Assembly (NCBI RefSeq): GCF_021347895.1
Contig: NC_067123.1
Coordinates: 38,489,571-38,553,570 of the forward strand
Direction: 5' to 3'
DNA length: 64,000 nt
DNA from: Acanthochromis polyacanthus
Lineage: Eukaryota; Chordata; Actinopteri; Pomacentridae
Shown here: positions 32,214 through 44,603 of the stretch, piece after piece
Layout: every line of letters starts with the position of its first letter
How positions within the stretch are numbered: the stretch's first letter is position 1
Translations under genes and position numbers: made by a program
Notes under the pieces: generated by a model
What the model was told of the DNA's origin: nothing
The model's database searches: none
The model's input: only the letters and a program-made list of their open reading frames with translations

Positions 32214-33382
32214 TATCTACTGCAATTTATTTGCATTATCCAGTTATCTGCTGACTTTTTTGGATTGTCTGGTTGCAGTTTCACACTTGCTTTCTTCTGA
32301 AAAACCACGTCAGCAGATGTTTGGTGGCATGTATGTTACATCTCGTTGCTTTTCTACGTTTTAGGAACTGTATTTGAAGAGTTCATTTGCAAAAACAGGT
32401 AACTCCTTTTTATAAATTTTCAGAAAACTCTTTTATTGTTTACTTTAGATAATAATAATAATAACACTAATAATTTATCTATTCTATATTTTGTCATGTA
32501 TTTTTCCCTTGAGTCAAATCTTCAGTTTGATTGATATTATCTCAAGTAAACAATAAAATATAAGGTTTTCTGACAATTTATCAAAACGGAGTTATCCGTT
32601 TTTGCAAATGAACTCTTCATTTCTTAAGTCACGTCATTTTGTTTTTTTCTAAACAACATCTTTAACTGGATCTTTTCCATTTTCCCGTGAACCGCCCAGA
32701 GCTCCCAGAGAGGATGCAAAGAAAACTGTAGTCTGAAAACCGATCCCCTCTACAGCGCTGCCTCGTTCCATCAGGAAAGCTGCTGATTTATGTCGACCTC
32801 AGCCGCCCGGGAACAGTCTGCCTGCGTCAGTTCATATCTCTCTTTTCCCCCCTGTATGTACAGAACGGACAAAGTCTTATCTGCTGTTCAGTCAGCAGAA
32901 CGGAGGCTTTTACCACTGACCCCTCCAGGCTTTCTTGCTTTTGCAGCTAAACCACAAAGCAGACCTTCAACATGACGGATGCTGCCGGATAACAGACCTC
33001 GGGCTTTGATATTGTGCCTCTCGTGTCAGAGTGCTGCTGATATTGTGCGACCTGCGAGGCCACGGACTCGGCTGGAGGTGAACTTTTCACCTTTGAAGAA
33101 TGAGACTGCAGCAAATGGGAGGTAATGATCGGACAACGGAGTTCAGCAGCAGAGCGATGGAGCTACTGCTTTAAACTAATTACACCTGGAACAGCAGATT
33201 TAATGTCAGGACCAGAGGATTTGTTTGGATATTTTCCATTTGAGCTCAGCTTTTTCAAACAGAAGAGTACAAATGTAAAACATCTTAATAAAAAGCTTGG
33301 TATTCTGGCTTTTACCTTCTAGTAACTACAAACTATTGTGAATTAATTTTAGTCCAAATGTGAACTTTATAACTGTATAACC
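32214..33382 (-). other. Intron 1 of osbpl10, unassigned
   Basis: No gene or repeat family was recognised. An inverted pair around 32385-32625 (GAGTTCATTTGCAAAAAC and its complement) suggests a small decayed foldback. Confidence 0.45.
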
Positions 33383-34308
33383 AAACTTATTACTACAACC
33401 AAACACCATATGGCATTTTCACACAAAGATTCTTCTATGATTTTGTTAATTTGTGTTATAAAATAACACAAATAAGTTTTGACCAAAGAAAAACACAAAA
33501 TGGCTCAATGAGACACAAAATTATCATAAAAAAAAACGGCCCGAACAACCACAAAACAGACTGATAATGACCAAAAATGACCACAAAGAGACACAAACTG
33601 ACAAAGAAAAGACACAAAATGACCAAAAAAAGGCTCAAAAAGACACAAGATGACTCAATGACACACATAATTATCATATAAAGATACAAAATGATGAGAG
33701 ACACACAAAATAACCACAAAACAGTCTGAAAATGATCAAAAAAGAAACAAAATTAGCACAAAGACATACAAAACAACCACAAAAAGACACAACATGACCA
33801 CAAAAATCCACAAAATGACAAAAATGACACAAAATGACCACAAAAACACCTAAAATTGTCCCAAACAGACTGAAAATGGGCTCAAAATGACCACAAAAAT
33901 CCACAAAATGACCACAAAAACACCTAAAATTGTCCCAAACAGACTGAAAATGGGCTCAAAATGACCACAAAATCCACAAAATGACCACAAAAAGACCTAA
34001 AATGCCCACAAAACATTCTGAAAATTACCAAAAAAGAAACAAAATTCGCACAAACACACACAAAACAACCACAAAAAGACACAACATGACCAAAAAAACA
34101 CAAAAAAATGATGAAGGAAAAAAAAAAGACTCACTGATACAGATAGTTATCATATAAACACACAATAATGATGAAAGACACACAAAATAACTCCAAAAAA
34201 TTGCAAAATGAACACAAAAGCACCTAAAATTATCTGAAAACGGCCACAAAAATGCACAAAATGACCACAAAATTAACTGAAAATGACCAGAAAAGACTGA
34301 AAGAAAGG
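33383..34308 (+). mobile_element. GTCAATA-family MITE remnant filled by array C
   Basis: The left part CCAAACACCATATGGCATTT and CACAAAGATTCTTCT is MITE sequence; the terminal GGTCAATA end is missing. The array follows. An imperfect ~32-base direct repeat (ATTGTGAA...TTAGTCCAAATGT) flanks the whole at 33336-33367 and 34309-34340. Confidence 0.7.
33470..34300 (+). repeat. ACAAAATGACC minisatellite array C
   Basis: About 830 bases of ACAAAATGACCAC words. A duplicated block (CACCTAAAATTGTCCCAAAC to AATGGGCTCAAAATGACC) occurs at 33847 and 33927. Variants of the marker box occur near 33655 and 34130. Confidence 0.92.
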
Positions 34309-34340
34309 ATTGTGAACGAATCTTAGTCCAAATGTCAACT

Positions 34341-35136
34341 GCAACCCCAAATACTAATTGAATATTACAAAGAAAAGACAAAAAAAATCTAAAGAAATAC
34401 TGGAAATGCTCTATAAAAGCAAAGTGTTCAGAATGGTTTAAGCTTTGCAGTAAAATATCAGCCTGTCATTAATGTGAATGGGGTTAAAACAGCAACACAA
34501 CATCAACAAAACCTGCAGAAAATGAGGAAACTGCAGTCAGTATTGCAGTAATGAAATGACTTGCAATAAACGGACAAAAGGCGTTGCAGCTGCTGAGTCT
34601 TTCCGCTTTCTGTTAACACAGAGCCTAAACATTAAAACTCTGAGCCCACTGACTAAATAAATGAGCTAAAGTCACAAACCTGCATGAGAACATTCCTACT
34701 GGATTACTGTGGAGCACATGACTGCAGGCCGATGACTTAATGCAGAGTTTTGGTGTCTGATAAACCTCCCGACTCAGTTTATCAAAGCTGGACTCTAACA
34801 AGCTGCTTTTTGTCCATCTGGTTAGAAAATACAAAAGACTATTCAAGACTTTTAAACAAGACGCTTCATTCAATTCACTTCTTTTTAAATAGCGTCAATT
34901 CATGAGGAATATCAAGGCCTTCAAAAGATTATATTATAGAGAAAAATCTAACAGAGCCAAAGATTCTGAATGTTTTATTGGGAAAATATATTAAAAATAA
35001 TCATTATTTACAGTGCAATTTTCTGAGAAGATGTTTCTCTAAAGATCACACTGAGATATCTGGAGATTATTTTGTATCATTTCCAGGTACAGTTGGTCTC
35101 CATAACTGATGATATAAAAATGAATATTTATGACCT
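34341..35136 (-). other. Intron 1 of osbpl10, unassigned
   Basis: No feature was recognised. Confidence 0.5.
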
Positions 35137-35201
35137 GGGTCAGTGTATAACTGAAGTCCATTGGATATACTATATTGCATACATTTTTATTAAAAGTAAA
35201 A
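35137..35201 (-). mobile_element. End fragment of a GTCAATA-family MITE
   Basis: GGGTCAGTGTATAACTGAAG, TCCATTGGATATACTA and CATACATTTTTATTAAAA match the end of the copy at 63224 (AACTGAGAGAAATCTGAAG, GGATATATCTGGCATACA). Confidence 0.7.
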
Positions 35202-35215
35202 AAAAACACTCATGT

Positions 35216-36640
35216 TTTTATGTTCACAACCTACAAACCAGACTGTCTGCCCCTACAGTAAAACATGGGGGTGGATCTGTGACCATCTGGGGTAGTTTCA
35301 GTCTGGGTGGAACAGGGCAAATGCAATTGTGTGAAACAAAAAAATGAGACACAAAATGACAAAAATGAGACAAAATTACAAAAGTGAGACACAAAACGAC
35401 AAAAGTGAGACAAAATTTAAAAAGTGAGACACAAAACGACAAAAATGAGACACAAAATGGCAAAAACAAGACACGGCCACAAAAATGAGACACAAAATGA
35501 GACACAAAATGACAAAAGTGAGAGAAAAATTACAAAAATGAGACACAGTCACAAAAATGAGACACAAAACGACAAAAGTGAGACAAAATTACAAAATGAG
35601 ACACAAAACGACAAAAATGAGACAAAATTACAAAAATGAGACACAAAACGACAAAAGTGAGACAAAATTACAAAATGAGACACAAAACGACAAAAATGAG
35701 ACAAAATTACAAAAATGAGACACAAAACGACAAAAATGAGACAAAATTACAAAAATGAGACTGTCACAAAAATGAGACACAAAACGACAAAAGTGAGAGA
35801 AAAATTACAAAAATGAGACAAAATTACAAAAATGACAGTCACAAAAATGAGACACAAAACGACAAAAGTGAGACAAAATTACAAAATGAGACACAAAACA
35901 ACAAAAATGAGACACAGTCACAAAAATGAGACACAAAATGACAAAAACAAGGTAAAAAAAACAAACAAAAAGGAGATGCAAAACCACAAAAACAAGACAT
36001 AAATGACAAAAATAGCCAATGAACGAGGTCGTGTTTGGGGCTACTCTAGAAAACAGTCGTCTTCCATCAGCTGGAAAACTCCATTCTCCCTCCAATGACT
36101 GGATTTTACAACAAGACAAGAGAAGGTCAGCTAAAGCCTGGATGGAGAACCAGAACATCGGAACCATGCCTTGGCTGCTCAATCACCAGATCTAAATCCA
36201 ACTGAAAACCTGTGGAAAATAAATCAAACGCTAAATGGAGAACCACGAGTCCAAAAACAAAGCAGATTAGTTAGAAAGTGTTCAACAGCAATGGGCTGCT
36301 GTGATCAGAAGCTGGTGGAGAGCATGAAGAGACATCAGAAACAATGGTTATGAATCAGTACTAACCCGTGTGGACCATGGGACTAAAACAGACAGAAAAG
36401 AAAACATGGAATCCTAAAAGCTGTTTTTGGCAGAACAATGCCATAGCTACTGATGGATATTGATTATTATCAAGAAAACCATGAAAATGTCTGATATCAG
36501 CTCTGAAATTAAACTCTTAGCAGCTATTTTTGTTGCTATCATCATATATGTCCAAACAAATGGACCTTTAGTTGTACCAGGCATTAAAATGAAGAAGACA
36601 CTGAAGAAAAGAAGGGTCGAATAATCATTTCATCCATGAC
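35216..36640 (+). pseudogene. Tc1/mariner transposase relic interrupted by a minisatellite
   Basis: Left of the array the frame reads VKHGGGSVTIWGSFSLGGTG, the Tc1 segment leading to the second catalytic Asp. Right of the array come DWILQQD, then AWMENQNIG, and in the next frame AQSPDLNPTENLWKINQTL, the hallmark around the third catalytic acid, followed by MKRHQKQWL at the C-terminus. The 670-base array (35337-36010) replaces the residues between GTGQMQL and the DWILQQD block. Stops and a frameshift are also present, so the gene is dead. Confidence 0.82.
35337..36010 (+). repeat. ACAAAAATGAGACACAAAACG minisatellite inside Tc1 relic
   Basis: A regular array of AAATGAGACACAAAACGAC and AAAGTGAGACAAAATTAC words, the same class as the 18126-19375 array. 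It is flanked directly by transposase codons on both sides. Repeats are more homogeneous than in other arrays, suggesting recent expansion. Confidence 0.93.
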
Positions 36641-37709
36641 TGTACAATGACATACAGTTTGTCAAAAAAAATCCCTTAAAGAAGTGCTCATCAAGTGATC
36701 AATCTGTAAAATAGTCGATCGATTAATCAAAAAACAGTCCAAAAACCATTACATACATATTTCCCTGCATTGTCTTTAATCTGTCTGGACCATCCTTCAT
36801 GTCCTCTCTGATGTTTTATCCAAACCCTCCTTGGCTCAAACCTCTAAAGTGTCGCGTGACATCTGCAACAACAAAGACCCCTCCAATCCTGATCCATTAT
36901 TTAAAGCTATCATCCAGATAAATCAGCAGCATATAACAATAATTATGCTGTAAAAAGAGCTTAGTCCAGCACATTGGTCCACATCAACAGAAGCCCTGCC
37001 GTTTCCTAATGCCATTAACATCGATGCTGCAGGAAATAGACTGTCAGCAGAACTTGGGTCTCCTCGCTGATCTTTTGGTCGTTAATTCTCAAAAAAATGC
37101 TCAGAGGGACGCCACGGGAAGAAAAGGTAGTAAATCAGACCGCTTATTGGCAGCAACGTGGCTGACATTTGTTCAACAATAAAATATAGGTCGAAGAAAC
37201 AACATTCAGCCAACTTTTGATTATTCTGTGACATCAATAAAGGCTTCTGAAGCTGCACTATGTCATATTAAAGACATCCAAACCACTGGAGTTGTGTTTA
37301 AGGACATACAACACATTAACATTTAGTAGCTTTTAGCTCAAGTTTGTTCTCCACCAACTTCAGTCAAGAATTTAGACGTTGGACACTGGAATCCTGCCAC
37401 TTGGGAACCTTTTCTTACTGAACATTTGCCTTATTATCTTATTGGCTTTCTCCGTCTTTGCTAATCCGTAGTAAACGTAACGTGCTGCTCTCGGAGTCAT
37501 TCTCCACAAAAGCAGCAACAGAAAAGTTTGTAGTTCAGGCATTTTCAGCCGAAACAATCTCGATAAAAGTCTGCAAAATCTTGAAGGGACTGGATATGAT
37601 TGAAAGTTCTGGAAAAAAAATGAGGTGAGCTTTCTGTCACCTCCTGCAAAAACCTCTTTTTCCTCCAGCTACAGGTAAACTACAGTGAAGACAGCGTGAT
37701 GACAGCAAA
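36641..37709 (-). other. Intron 1 of osbpl10, unassigned
   Basis: No gene or repeat was recognised. Confidence 0.5.
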
Positions 37710-37721
37710 CATGACTGAAAT

Positions 37722-38619
37722 GGTGTCTGTGTAGGTTCTCATTCATCCAGGTCATGGTTATCCAAAGTAGTTTAAATCAATCCACTGGACTTTAAGAAAG
37801 TTCCTTGAAGACGTTTCACCTCTCATCCAAGAGGCTTCTTCAGTTCTGGTGGTGATTGGATCCCATATGTGTCTGGTGTGTCTGAAAAACTGAGAAGGAT
37901 TTTCAGCAAACACCAGATCCCTGTCTTTTTTAAGCCAAATAACACCCTCAGGCAAAGACTGGTCCAACCAAAAGACCCCACACCACACAGCCAGAAGAGC
38001 AACCTGGTGTATGCAGTTAAATGCAGCGAGTAATGCTCAGATCTCTACATAGGGGAAACCAAACAGCCTCTTAACAAGCGCATGGCTCAACACAGGAGAG
38101 CCAGTTCCTCAGGACAGGATTCGGCAGTCTTCCTTCACCTTAAGGAAGAAGGACACTCGTTTCAGGACACCAATGTTCAGATTTTGGACAGGGAGGACAG
38201 ATGGTTTGAGAGAGGAGTGAAAGAAGCCATCCATGTCAAAGTAGAGAAGCCATCTCTGAACGGGGGGGGTGGTCTGCGACATTATCTTTCACCAATTTAC
38301 AATCAGGTCTTTTCAAAACTCCCCAAAAGAACGACTCAGCAGACTCATGCTAATGACCACCATTAGCACACGAGGGCTCAGTGACATCTGTGCATTTCAA
38401 CGACCCCCACCGATACTCACAACAACCATCGTTGAGTAGTCAGATGAGTTTTGGTATTGGTCGTTGGAATAATATCCTTGGACACACCTCACAGAGGTTT
38501 AAAAGCTGAGGCAACACCAACCACCACCAGAACTGAAGAAGCCTCTTGGATGAGAGGTGGAACGTCTTCAAGGAACTTTCTTAAAGTCCAGTGGATTGAT
38601 TTAAACTACTTTGGATAAC
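37722..38619 (+). mobile_element. Truncated Penelope-like element with inverted ends
   Basis: Left end: GTAGGTTCTCATTCATCC, TTATCCAAAGTAGTTTAAAT, then GACGTTTCACCTCTCATCC and TTCAGTTCTGGTGGTG. The right end is its inverted copy. CATGACTGAAAT at 37710-37721 and 38620-38631 is a 12-bp target duplication. The interior is the C-terminal GIY-YIG part of a Penelope-like protein; the reverse transcriptase is missing, so this is a 5'-truncated copy. It shares ends with the KAT2A-carrying unit at 4712. Confidence 0.85.
37947..38366 (+). pseudogene. Penelope-like GIY-YIG endonuclease domain, one internal stop
   Basis: The frame reads LVYAVKCSE-stop-CSDLYIGETKQPLNKRMAQH, then AVFLHLKEEGHSF, ILDREDRWFERGVKEAIHV and GGGLRHYLSPIYNQVF. 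In this family YAV and YIGET form the GIY-YIG core, and the Arg/His after it (KRMAQHRR) and the acidic EAI region complete the site. A TAA at 38031-38033 falls between the two halves of the core; otherwise the frame is open to 38366. In intact elements this nuclease follows the reverse transcriptase and nicks target DNA. This copy cannot make it without readthrough. Confidence 0.85.
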
Positions 38620-38631
38620 CATGACTGAAAT

Positions 38632-39104
38632 TAATTCTAAAAACGGCAGCAAAGACAAACCAGACACAAAAAAAATCAACACGAAGCCAAGCTAACGCCT
38701 TTAAGTCTTCCTCCTCTCCTCTGCCTCGGAGACGCCCACCGGAGCTGCACCACTCCGACTCCCAGCCCGGATCAAAGAGGCCCAGCGGTGCTCCTTTCCA
38801 CTGAGCACATCTGCAAAGAAATGATTCATCCTCGCATCGTCCTCCCCGCCCTGCTGCTCGCTTACACATAGATTTAGGATCTACACATGTAGCGGGGCTC
38901 GCAGCGTCGCATCACACAACGAGACGTCGCAAAAGGAGATTGAGAGTGCTATAAATGTTTCGCATACTGTGATCTGCATGCAAATGTGGAATAATCTACA
39001 GAAGCTGCACAAACAGATGCTGAGAACCCGACATCTGCTGCATCTGCTCCAATTCAACAGGAAAAACTGACTTAACGGACTTTAGTATGAAATTATCACC
39101 AACT
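38632..39104 (-). other. Intron 1 of osbpl10, unassigned
   Basis: No feature was recognised. Confidence 0.5.
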
Positions 39105-40870
39105 GGGTCAATATATAATAGTGGGATTTTTTGTAACATAGATGACATTTTTGCTGTTTTCAGGTCTAAAATCAACATGGCCGCCTATAACCAAACACCA
39201 CATGGCATTTTTACACAAAGATTCTTCTACAGTTTTGTTATTTTGTGTCATATAATAACACAAATGACCACAGAAAATCACTAAATGACTCAATGAGACA
39301 CAAAATTATCATAAAAAGAGACAAAACGACCACAAACAGACTGATAATGACCAAACAATGAGCACAGAGAGACACAAAGTGACAAAGAAACACAAAATGA
39401 GTAAAAAAAAAAGAGGCCAAAAAGACACAATGACCACAGAAAAACACAAAATGACCACAAAGCACCTAAAATTACAACAAACAGTCTGAAAATGACCAAA
39501 AAAGAAACAAAATGAGCACAGACACACAAAACAACCACAAAAAGACACAAAATGACCAAAAAGGGCTCAAAAAGACAACAAATGACCACAGAAAAACACA
39601 AAATGACTTAGTGAGACAGACAACTATCATCAAGAGACACACAAAATAACTACAAAACGTTGCAAAATGACCACAAAAATACTTTAAATTACCACAAACA
39701 GATTGAAAACAGTCACAAAAACGCACAAAATGACCACAGAAAGACCGACAATCCCCACAAAATGGACTGAAAATGACCAAAAAAAGAAACAAAATGAGCA
39801 CAAAACAACCACATAAAGACACAACATGGCCTACAGAAACGCACCAAATGACAAAAAAATGACACAAAATGTCCACAGAAAAACACAAAATGACTCAGTG
39901 AGACAGATAATTATCATATAAAGACACAAAATGATGAGAGACACACAAAATAACTACAAAACGTTGCAAAATGACCATAAAAATACTTCAAATTACCACA
40001 AACAGATTGAAAACAGCCACAAAAATGCCCAAAATGACCACAGAAAGACCAACAATCCCAACAAAATGCACTGAAAATCACCAAAAAAGAAACAAAATGA
40101 GCACAAAGACACACAAAACAACCACAAAATGACACAAAAATTACCAAAAAGGGCTCAAAAAGACAACAAATGACCACAGAAAAACACAAAATGACTTAGT
40201 GAGACAGGCAACTATCATATAAAGACACAAAATGATGAGAGGCACACAAAATAACTACAAAACGTTGCAAAATGACCATAAAAATACTTCAAATTACCAC
40301 AAACAGATTGAAAACGGCCACAAAAATGCGCAAAATGACCACAGAAAGACCAACAATCCCAACAAAATGGACTGAAAATCACCAAAAAAGAAACAAAATG
40401 AGCACAAAGACGCACAAAACAACCACAAAATGACACAAAAATTACCAAAAAGGGCTCAAACAGACAACAAATGACCACAGAAAAACACAAAATGACTTAG
40501 TGAGACAGGCAACTATCATATAAAGACACAAAATGATGAGAGACACACAAAATAACAAAAAACATTCCAAAATGACCACAAAAATGCACAAAATAACCAC
40601 AGAAAGACCGACAATCCACACAAAACAGACTGAAAATGACCAAAAAAGAAACAAAAAGAGCACAAAACAACCACATAAAGACACAACATGGCCTACAGAA
40701 ACGCACCAAATGACAAAAAAATGACACAAAATGACTCAGTGAGACAGACAACTATCACATAAAGACACAAAATGACGAGAGACACACAAAAAAACTACAA
40801 AATGGCCACAAAAACACCTAAAATACTCACAAAACAGACTGAAAATGGTCAAAAAGAAACAAAATGAGAA
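39105..40870 (+). mobile_element. GTCAATA-family MITE containing the largest array (D)
   Basis: The left end GGGTCAATATATAATAGTGG is followed by AACATGGCCGCCTATAACC and ACAAAGATTCTTCTACAG. The array then starts. The MITE right end is not seen; the element stops with the array near 40870. Confidence 0.8.
39245..40868 (+). repeat. ACAAAATGACC minisatellite array D with 301-bp units
   Basis: About 1.6 kb. The box GAGACAG(A/G)(C/T)AA begins at 39613, 39900, 40201, 40502 and 40741, giving spacings of 287, 301, 301 and 239. Units 39900-40200 and 40201-40501 are nearly identical throughout, including ACGTTGCAAAATGACCATAA and AAGACCAACAATCCCAAC. Confidence 0.94.
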
Positions 40871-43129
40871 CTAATCAAGCAGTGAATCTCCAACAGGTTG
40901 CCAAGCACGCAACACCAAAGACCCGAGGCTTGGCAGGACTATTTTCCTTTATCACTGCAGACACGATACTAAGCATGCTCTGAGAGTGCTTCGGAGTGTT
41001 ATTTATACTGTAGGAACCTGATTGTTCAGCCTGGGAGACGGTTTAATGTCAAACTATTAATCTTCAAATGGTCTTCTAGCGCAGCATTAAGTAGATGAGC
41101 TCCGTGTGCATCGATACAACTTGAAATCTGAGTTGTTCCTCACTTCCTGTTATATCTGAGACTTGTTATTAGCTTCGGATTAAGGGTTGTGGTTAAACAT
41201 GTGGCGGTTAACGAATACAGCATCCAGTTTACTACAGCTTTGGGTGCATTTTCAAAGCTGTGGGCGTCTTTTTAGGGAGTTTATCAGTAGTTGCTACCAT
41301 GAGAAAGTCTTCTGTTTGGTAGAATCGGTGCCTGAATTACAATTTTCCCCACAGATTTGGTTAAACTCACGAAATTAACCGTGCATGTGGTTGCCTGGAT
41401 ACAAACCTCTCACTTCAGTTCAAGGTTAAAGGTCCTATTTTTCCTTTCAAAGATTTTGCTTTGAAAGTTCTGCATAGAAAATGTGCAACCTTGATGCTTC
41501 TTTCAAAACGTTGATCTATCCGCTACAAAATAATAGTCAAACTTCCAAGATGCGTCCAATGAGCGTCGTCCTAATTGTGTTAAATCCAGTCATGGGTTTG
41601 TGTAGTTCATGCGGAATACGAACTGGTGTCACTTCCACCACTTTCTCAAAAAGAACTTTTAAAAAAACTGCTCTGAAAATATCAAGGAAATGTTAACAGA
41701 TCGGAAACTTTTGAGGGCAGTTCATTCACACAACAAGAAAACATGGAATGTAGTGTAGAAAACAGAAGAAATAAACATCCACAAAACGGAAGTGATGACA
41801 GGCCCGTCCTCAGTTTGACGTACGCCGTTTCATCGTTATGTCGGAACTGATTCAGTGGAACTAGTTGGCGAGCGGAGCGGATGAATACTGCATGTACAGT
41901 CGTCATGTGGCGCCATAAGACGCCGTTGTTTACATTTGCCGTCACATTGGATTATGCTACATTCGCTAACCTCATTATGGCTCCCTAGCATAAATCAGAC
42001 TGACAGTTTACATTTTCACCAGTATTTTCCTACCGAGTCATGTTTCAGTGTGAGCTAATCACTGTTTTCGTTAGACTTTCTTTATTGTCATTGCACAAAA
42101 AACACAGCTGTGAAATTTTGGCAACGAAATGTCGTTGCTTGGCTTCCGTATTACAACATGTGGGGGTGTTAAAAAATTGAAAATACAGGAGCTAAGTATT
42201 AAGCTAAATATTATAAATACAAGAGCTAAATATTATAATATAAAAACTAAATATTACTAAATATTACTGTAGTTCGACAAGTAAACTGATCGATATCGTG
42301 ATGCATGTAAAGGCTTTCTTTACATTTTGACCAGACTTCCAACTTATGACAGAAATCGACTCACCGTAGGAACCGATCTCTGATGTAAGTCGAGGACCCC
42401 CTGTAGTTTGTTTATTTGCTGTACCTTACTGATGATGTAACTGAGGTCAGTTTACCTCATAGTTCATTCTACTTTATTTAATGTGTATCAAAATACCGTT
42501 GTCCGTAGCGTATTTTTCATAATTTGTGCGTTTTTTTACCATTGCATTGTTGTTTTAACGTTAAAATGATTACCTAAGCTTTGATAAATAAAGTAGTTCC
42601 ACTGAAATGAAGGTGGTTGAAATCAAAATTAACCTTCTATCTGCTGGCCTTCATCAGAAATGACCCACAACTATCCGTATCTGCTCATATGAAAGCTTTC
42701 ATCGTATACATTTGGAAGCCCAGTCCGAGGTGAGGCTCTTCACAGAACACGCTGCATATGTAAAAGAAAAATGTCCACCCAGCACATTTTCTGCACACAA
42801 ACACGCACAGCACCTACACAACGCAGCAGCACTTCACACTGACACATGGCCGCCCACACAGTGGCAGAATTAGCTCCACTCTGGTCTGCTGCCCACCACG
42901 ACACACAACCTGCCAATCACACGCTCCATGCTGCTCCACGTAATGAAGACCGGGACGCTGCTGACAGCCGTAATTACTCTGACACGTCTTCCACCAGGGC
43001 ACGGCCTCGTCTCCTTCATGCGTCTCTAAATTTAAGACCTGGAGGCGCTTACGCATATTGACTGTGAGTGGTAGTAAACACCGAACACGGCCAGAGGAAG
43101 GAGGTGTTGTCTGGACTCTTCTGTTTTTA
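40871..43129 (-). other. Intron 1 of osbpl10, mostly unassigned
   Basis: Only a short fragment at 42072-42150 (TTTATTGTCATTGCACAAAA, AACGAAATGTCGTTGC) looks like a LINE or SINE tail common in fish. Nothing else is recognised. Open frames at 41682-41945 and 42814-43215 lack motifs. Confidence 0.45.
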
Positions 43130-43660
43130 ACTCCGTCAAGGAACAACGTGGAGTTAGGTGATGATCGGCGTACATGAATCCTTCCGTCTGTCTGTCTATC
43201 AGCAACATTACTCAAAAACAGACTAACGGATCTGGATGAAATTTTTAGGGAAGGTCAGACGTGACACAAGACCACAAGAACGCCTTCAAGAACCTACAAG
43301 AGAAGTTCACTGGACTTCTCTTGTAGGTTCTTGAAGACATTCCACATCTCATCCAAGATGAGCTCTCTGAGGGCTTTTCTTGTCTTGTAATGGATTCAAA
43401 AGAACAATCTGTGGACCATTTAAGTGTTTCATCTTTGCTTTGTAATACACACCAGTCGGCCAGAACATCACAACCACCGGTCTAATCCTGTGTAGGTCCA
43501 CCTTGTGGTGCCAGAACAGCTCTGAGCTGTCAGGGCACAGATACAGGACCTCTACTGGTCTCTGGCACTGGGATGTTGGCAGTAGATCATTTGGGCCTCT
43601 GTGGATTGGATTAGTTCCAGGGCGTCACAGAGATACTCACTGTTTTGAAGCGAGTTCAAC
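43130..43660 (+). repeat. Interspersed repeat fragments with hairpin
   Basis: TCCGTCAAGGAACAACGTGG, ATTACTCAAAAACAGACTAA and GGTCAGACGTGACACAAG match the family at 23440 and 29600. At 43286-43338 TTCAAGAACCTACAAGAGAA and its exact complement form a hairpin. From 43440 to 43660 CCTTGTGGTGCCAGAACAGC and GATGTTGGCAGTAGATC resemble another common fish repeat, family not named. Confidence 0.6.
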
Positions 43661-44599
43661 GCTACGGGCTCTTGGTCGTGTTTCTTTAGCAGCTTTTTTT
43701 TGAAGATATCTTTATTACTTCTTCAATTTGAAGAAAAGCATTGTAAACAGAAAAAAAATAATAAGTAAAAATAAATTCACAGAAGATTAATATGAAGTAC
43801 GGAACAACACAAGAAAGGAAAAAAACAACATAGAGCAGCACTACAGTCTCAAACTGACAGTTGAAGCGATACATAAGCAGAAATCCAAACACTACGGCAT
43901 TATTATATGATGTTTGTTTGGTACCAAAACTCAAGTGTGGCTCTTTCTAGGAATGTCTGACCAGATGAGTCCATAGAGGTCTTTGTGTACGGTTTGTGCA
44001 CTCTCCATACTGATATAATTCAAAAACGGGTTCCAATGTTTCCAAATTAGTAACAAAGGTTTCAAAAACATTTTTAAACGAGCATGTATTTTTACTCAAA
44101 TGATGCCAAATGATACATTTTCCCACGTCACTGGCCTTAACATCAGACTACGGGGTAAAAGTGATTTAAAACAGCGTCAGCAGGCTGGTTTTGTGGTAAA
44201 TCTGTGCTTGAGAACTCGCCAGATCTGATCTGACTGCAAACTAAAAGGCTTCTCTGTTTCAAGCTACAGTTCCGGGATGTTTTAGCCGCTGCTCACTATC
44301 TGTGTCCACACAGCCTCAGGTCAACGAACTGACAGGAATCTGTGCTTTAAAGCTCCAAACGGGACAGGTAGCATCACAAATCAACCTGTTAATCCCTCTC
44401 AGGATGTCAGCTCAGCTTTCTAACAGCACAAACCTGCACACGACACGGCGTCACATCTGCTTAAACTACAAAGCAGTCTACCTCCACATTATTTATGTGA
44501 CTACATTTGTCAAACTCGCAGCAATTACTGTTTTCTTTCCAATGATTTGCACTTATAAAATATGTGAAAGATTGATTCTCACTGCAGAACACACTGACT
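43661..44599 (-). other. Intron 1 of osbpl10, unassigned
   Basis: No feature was recognised. Confidence 0.5.
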
Positions 44600-44603
44600 T
44601 TAA

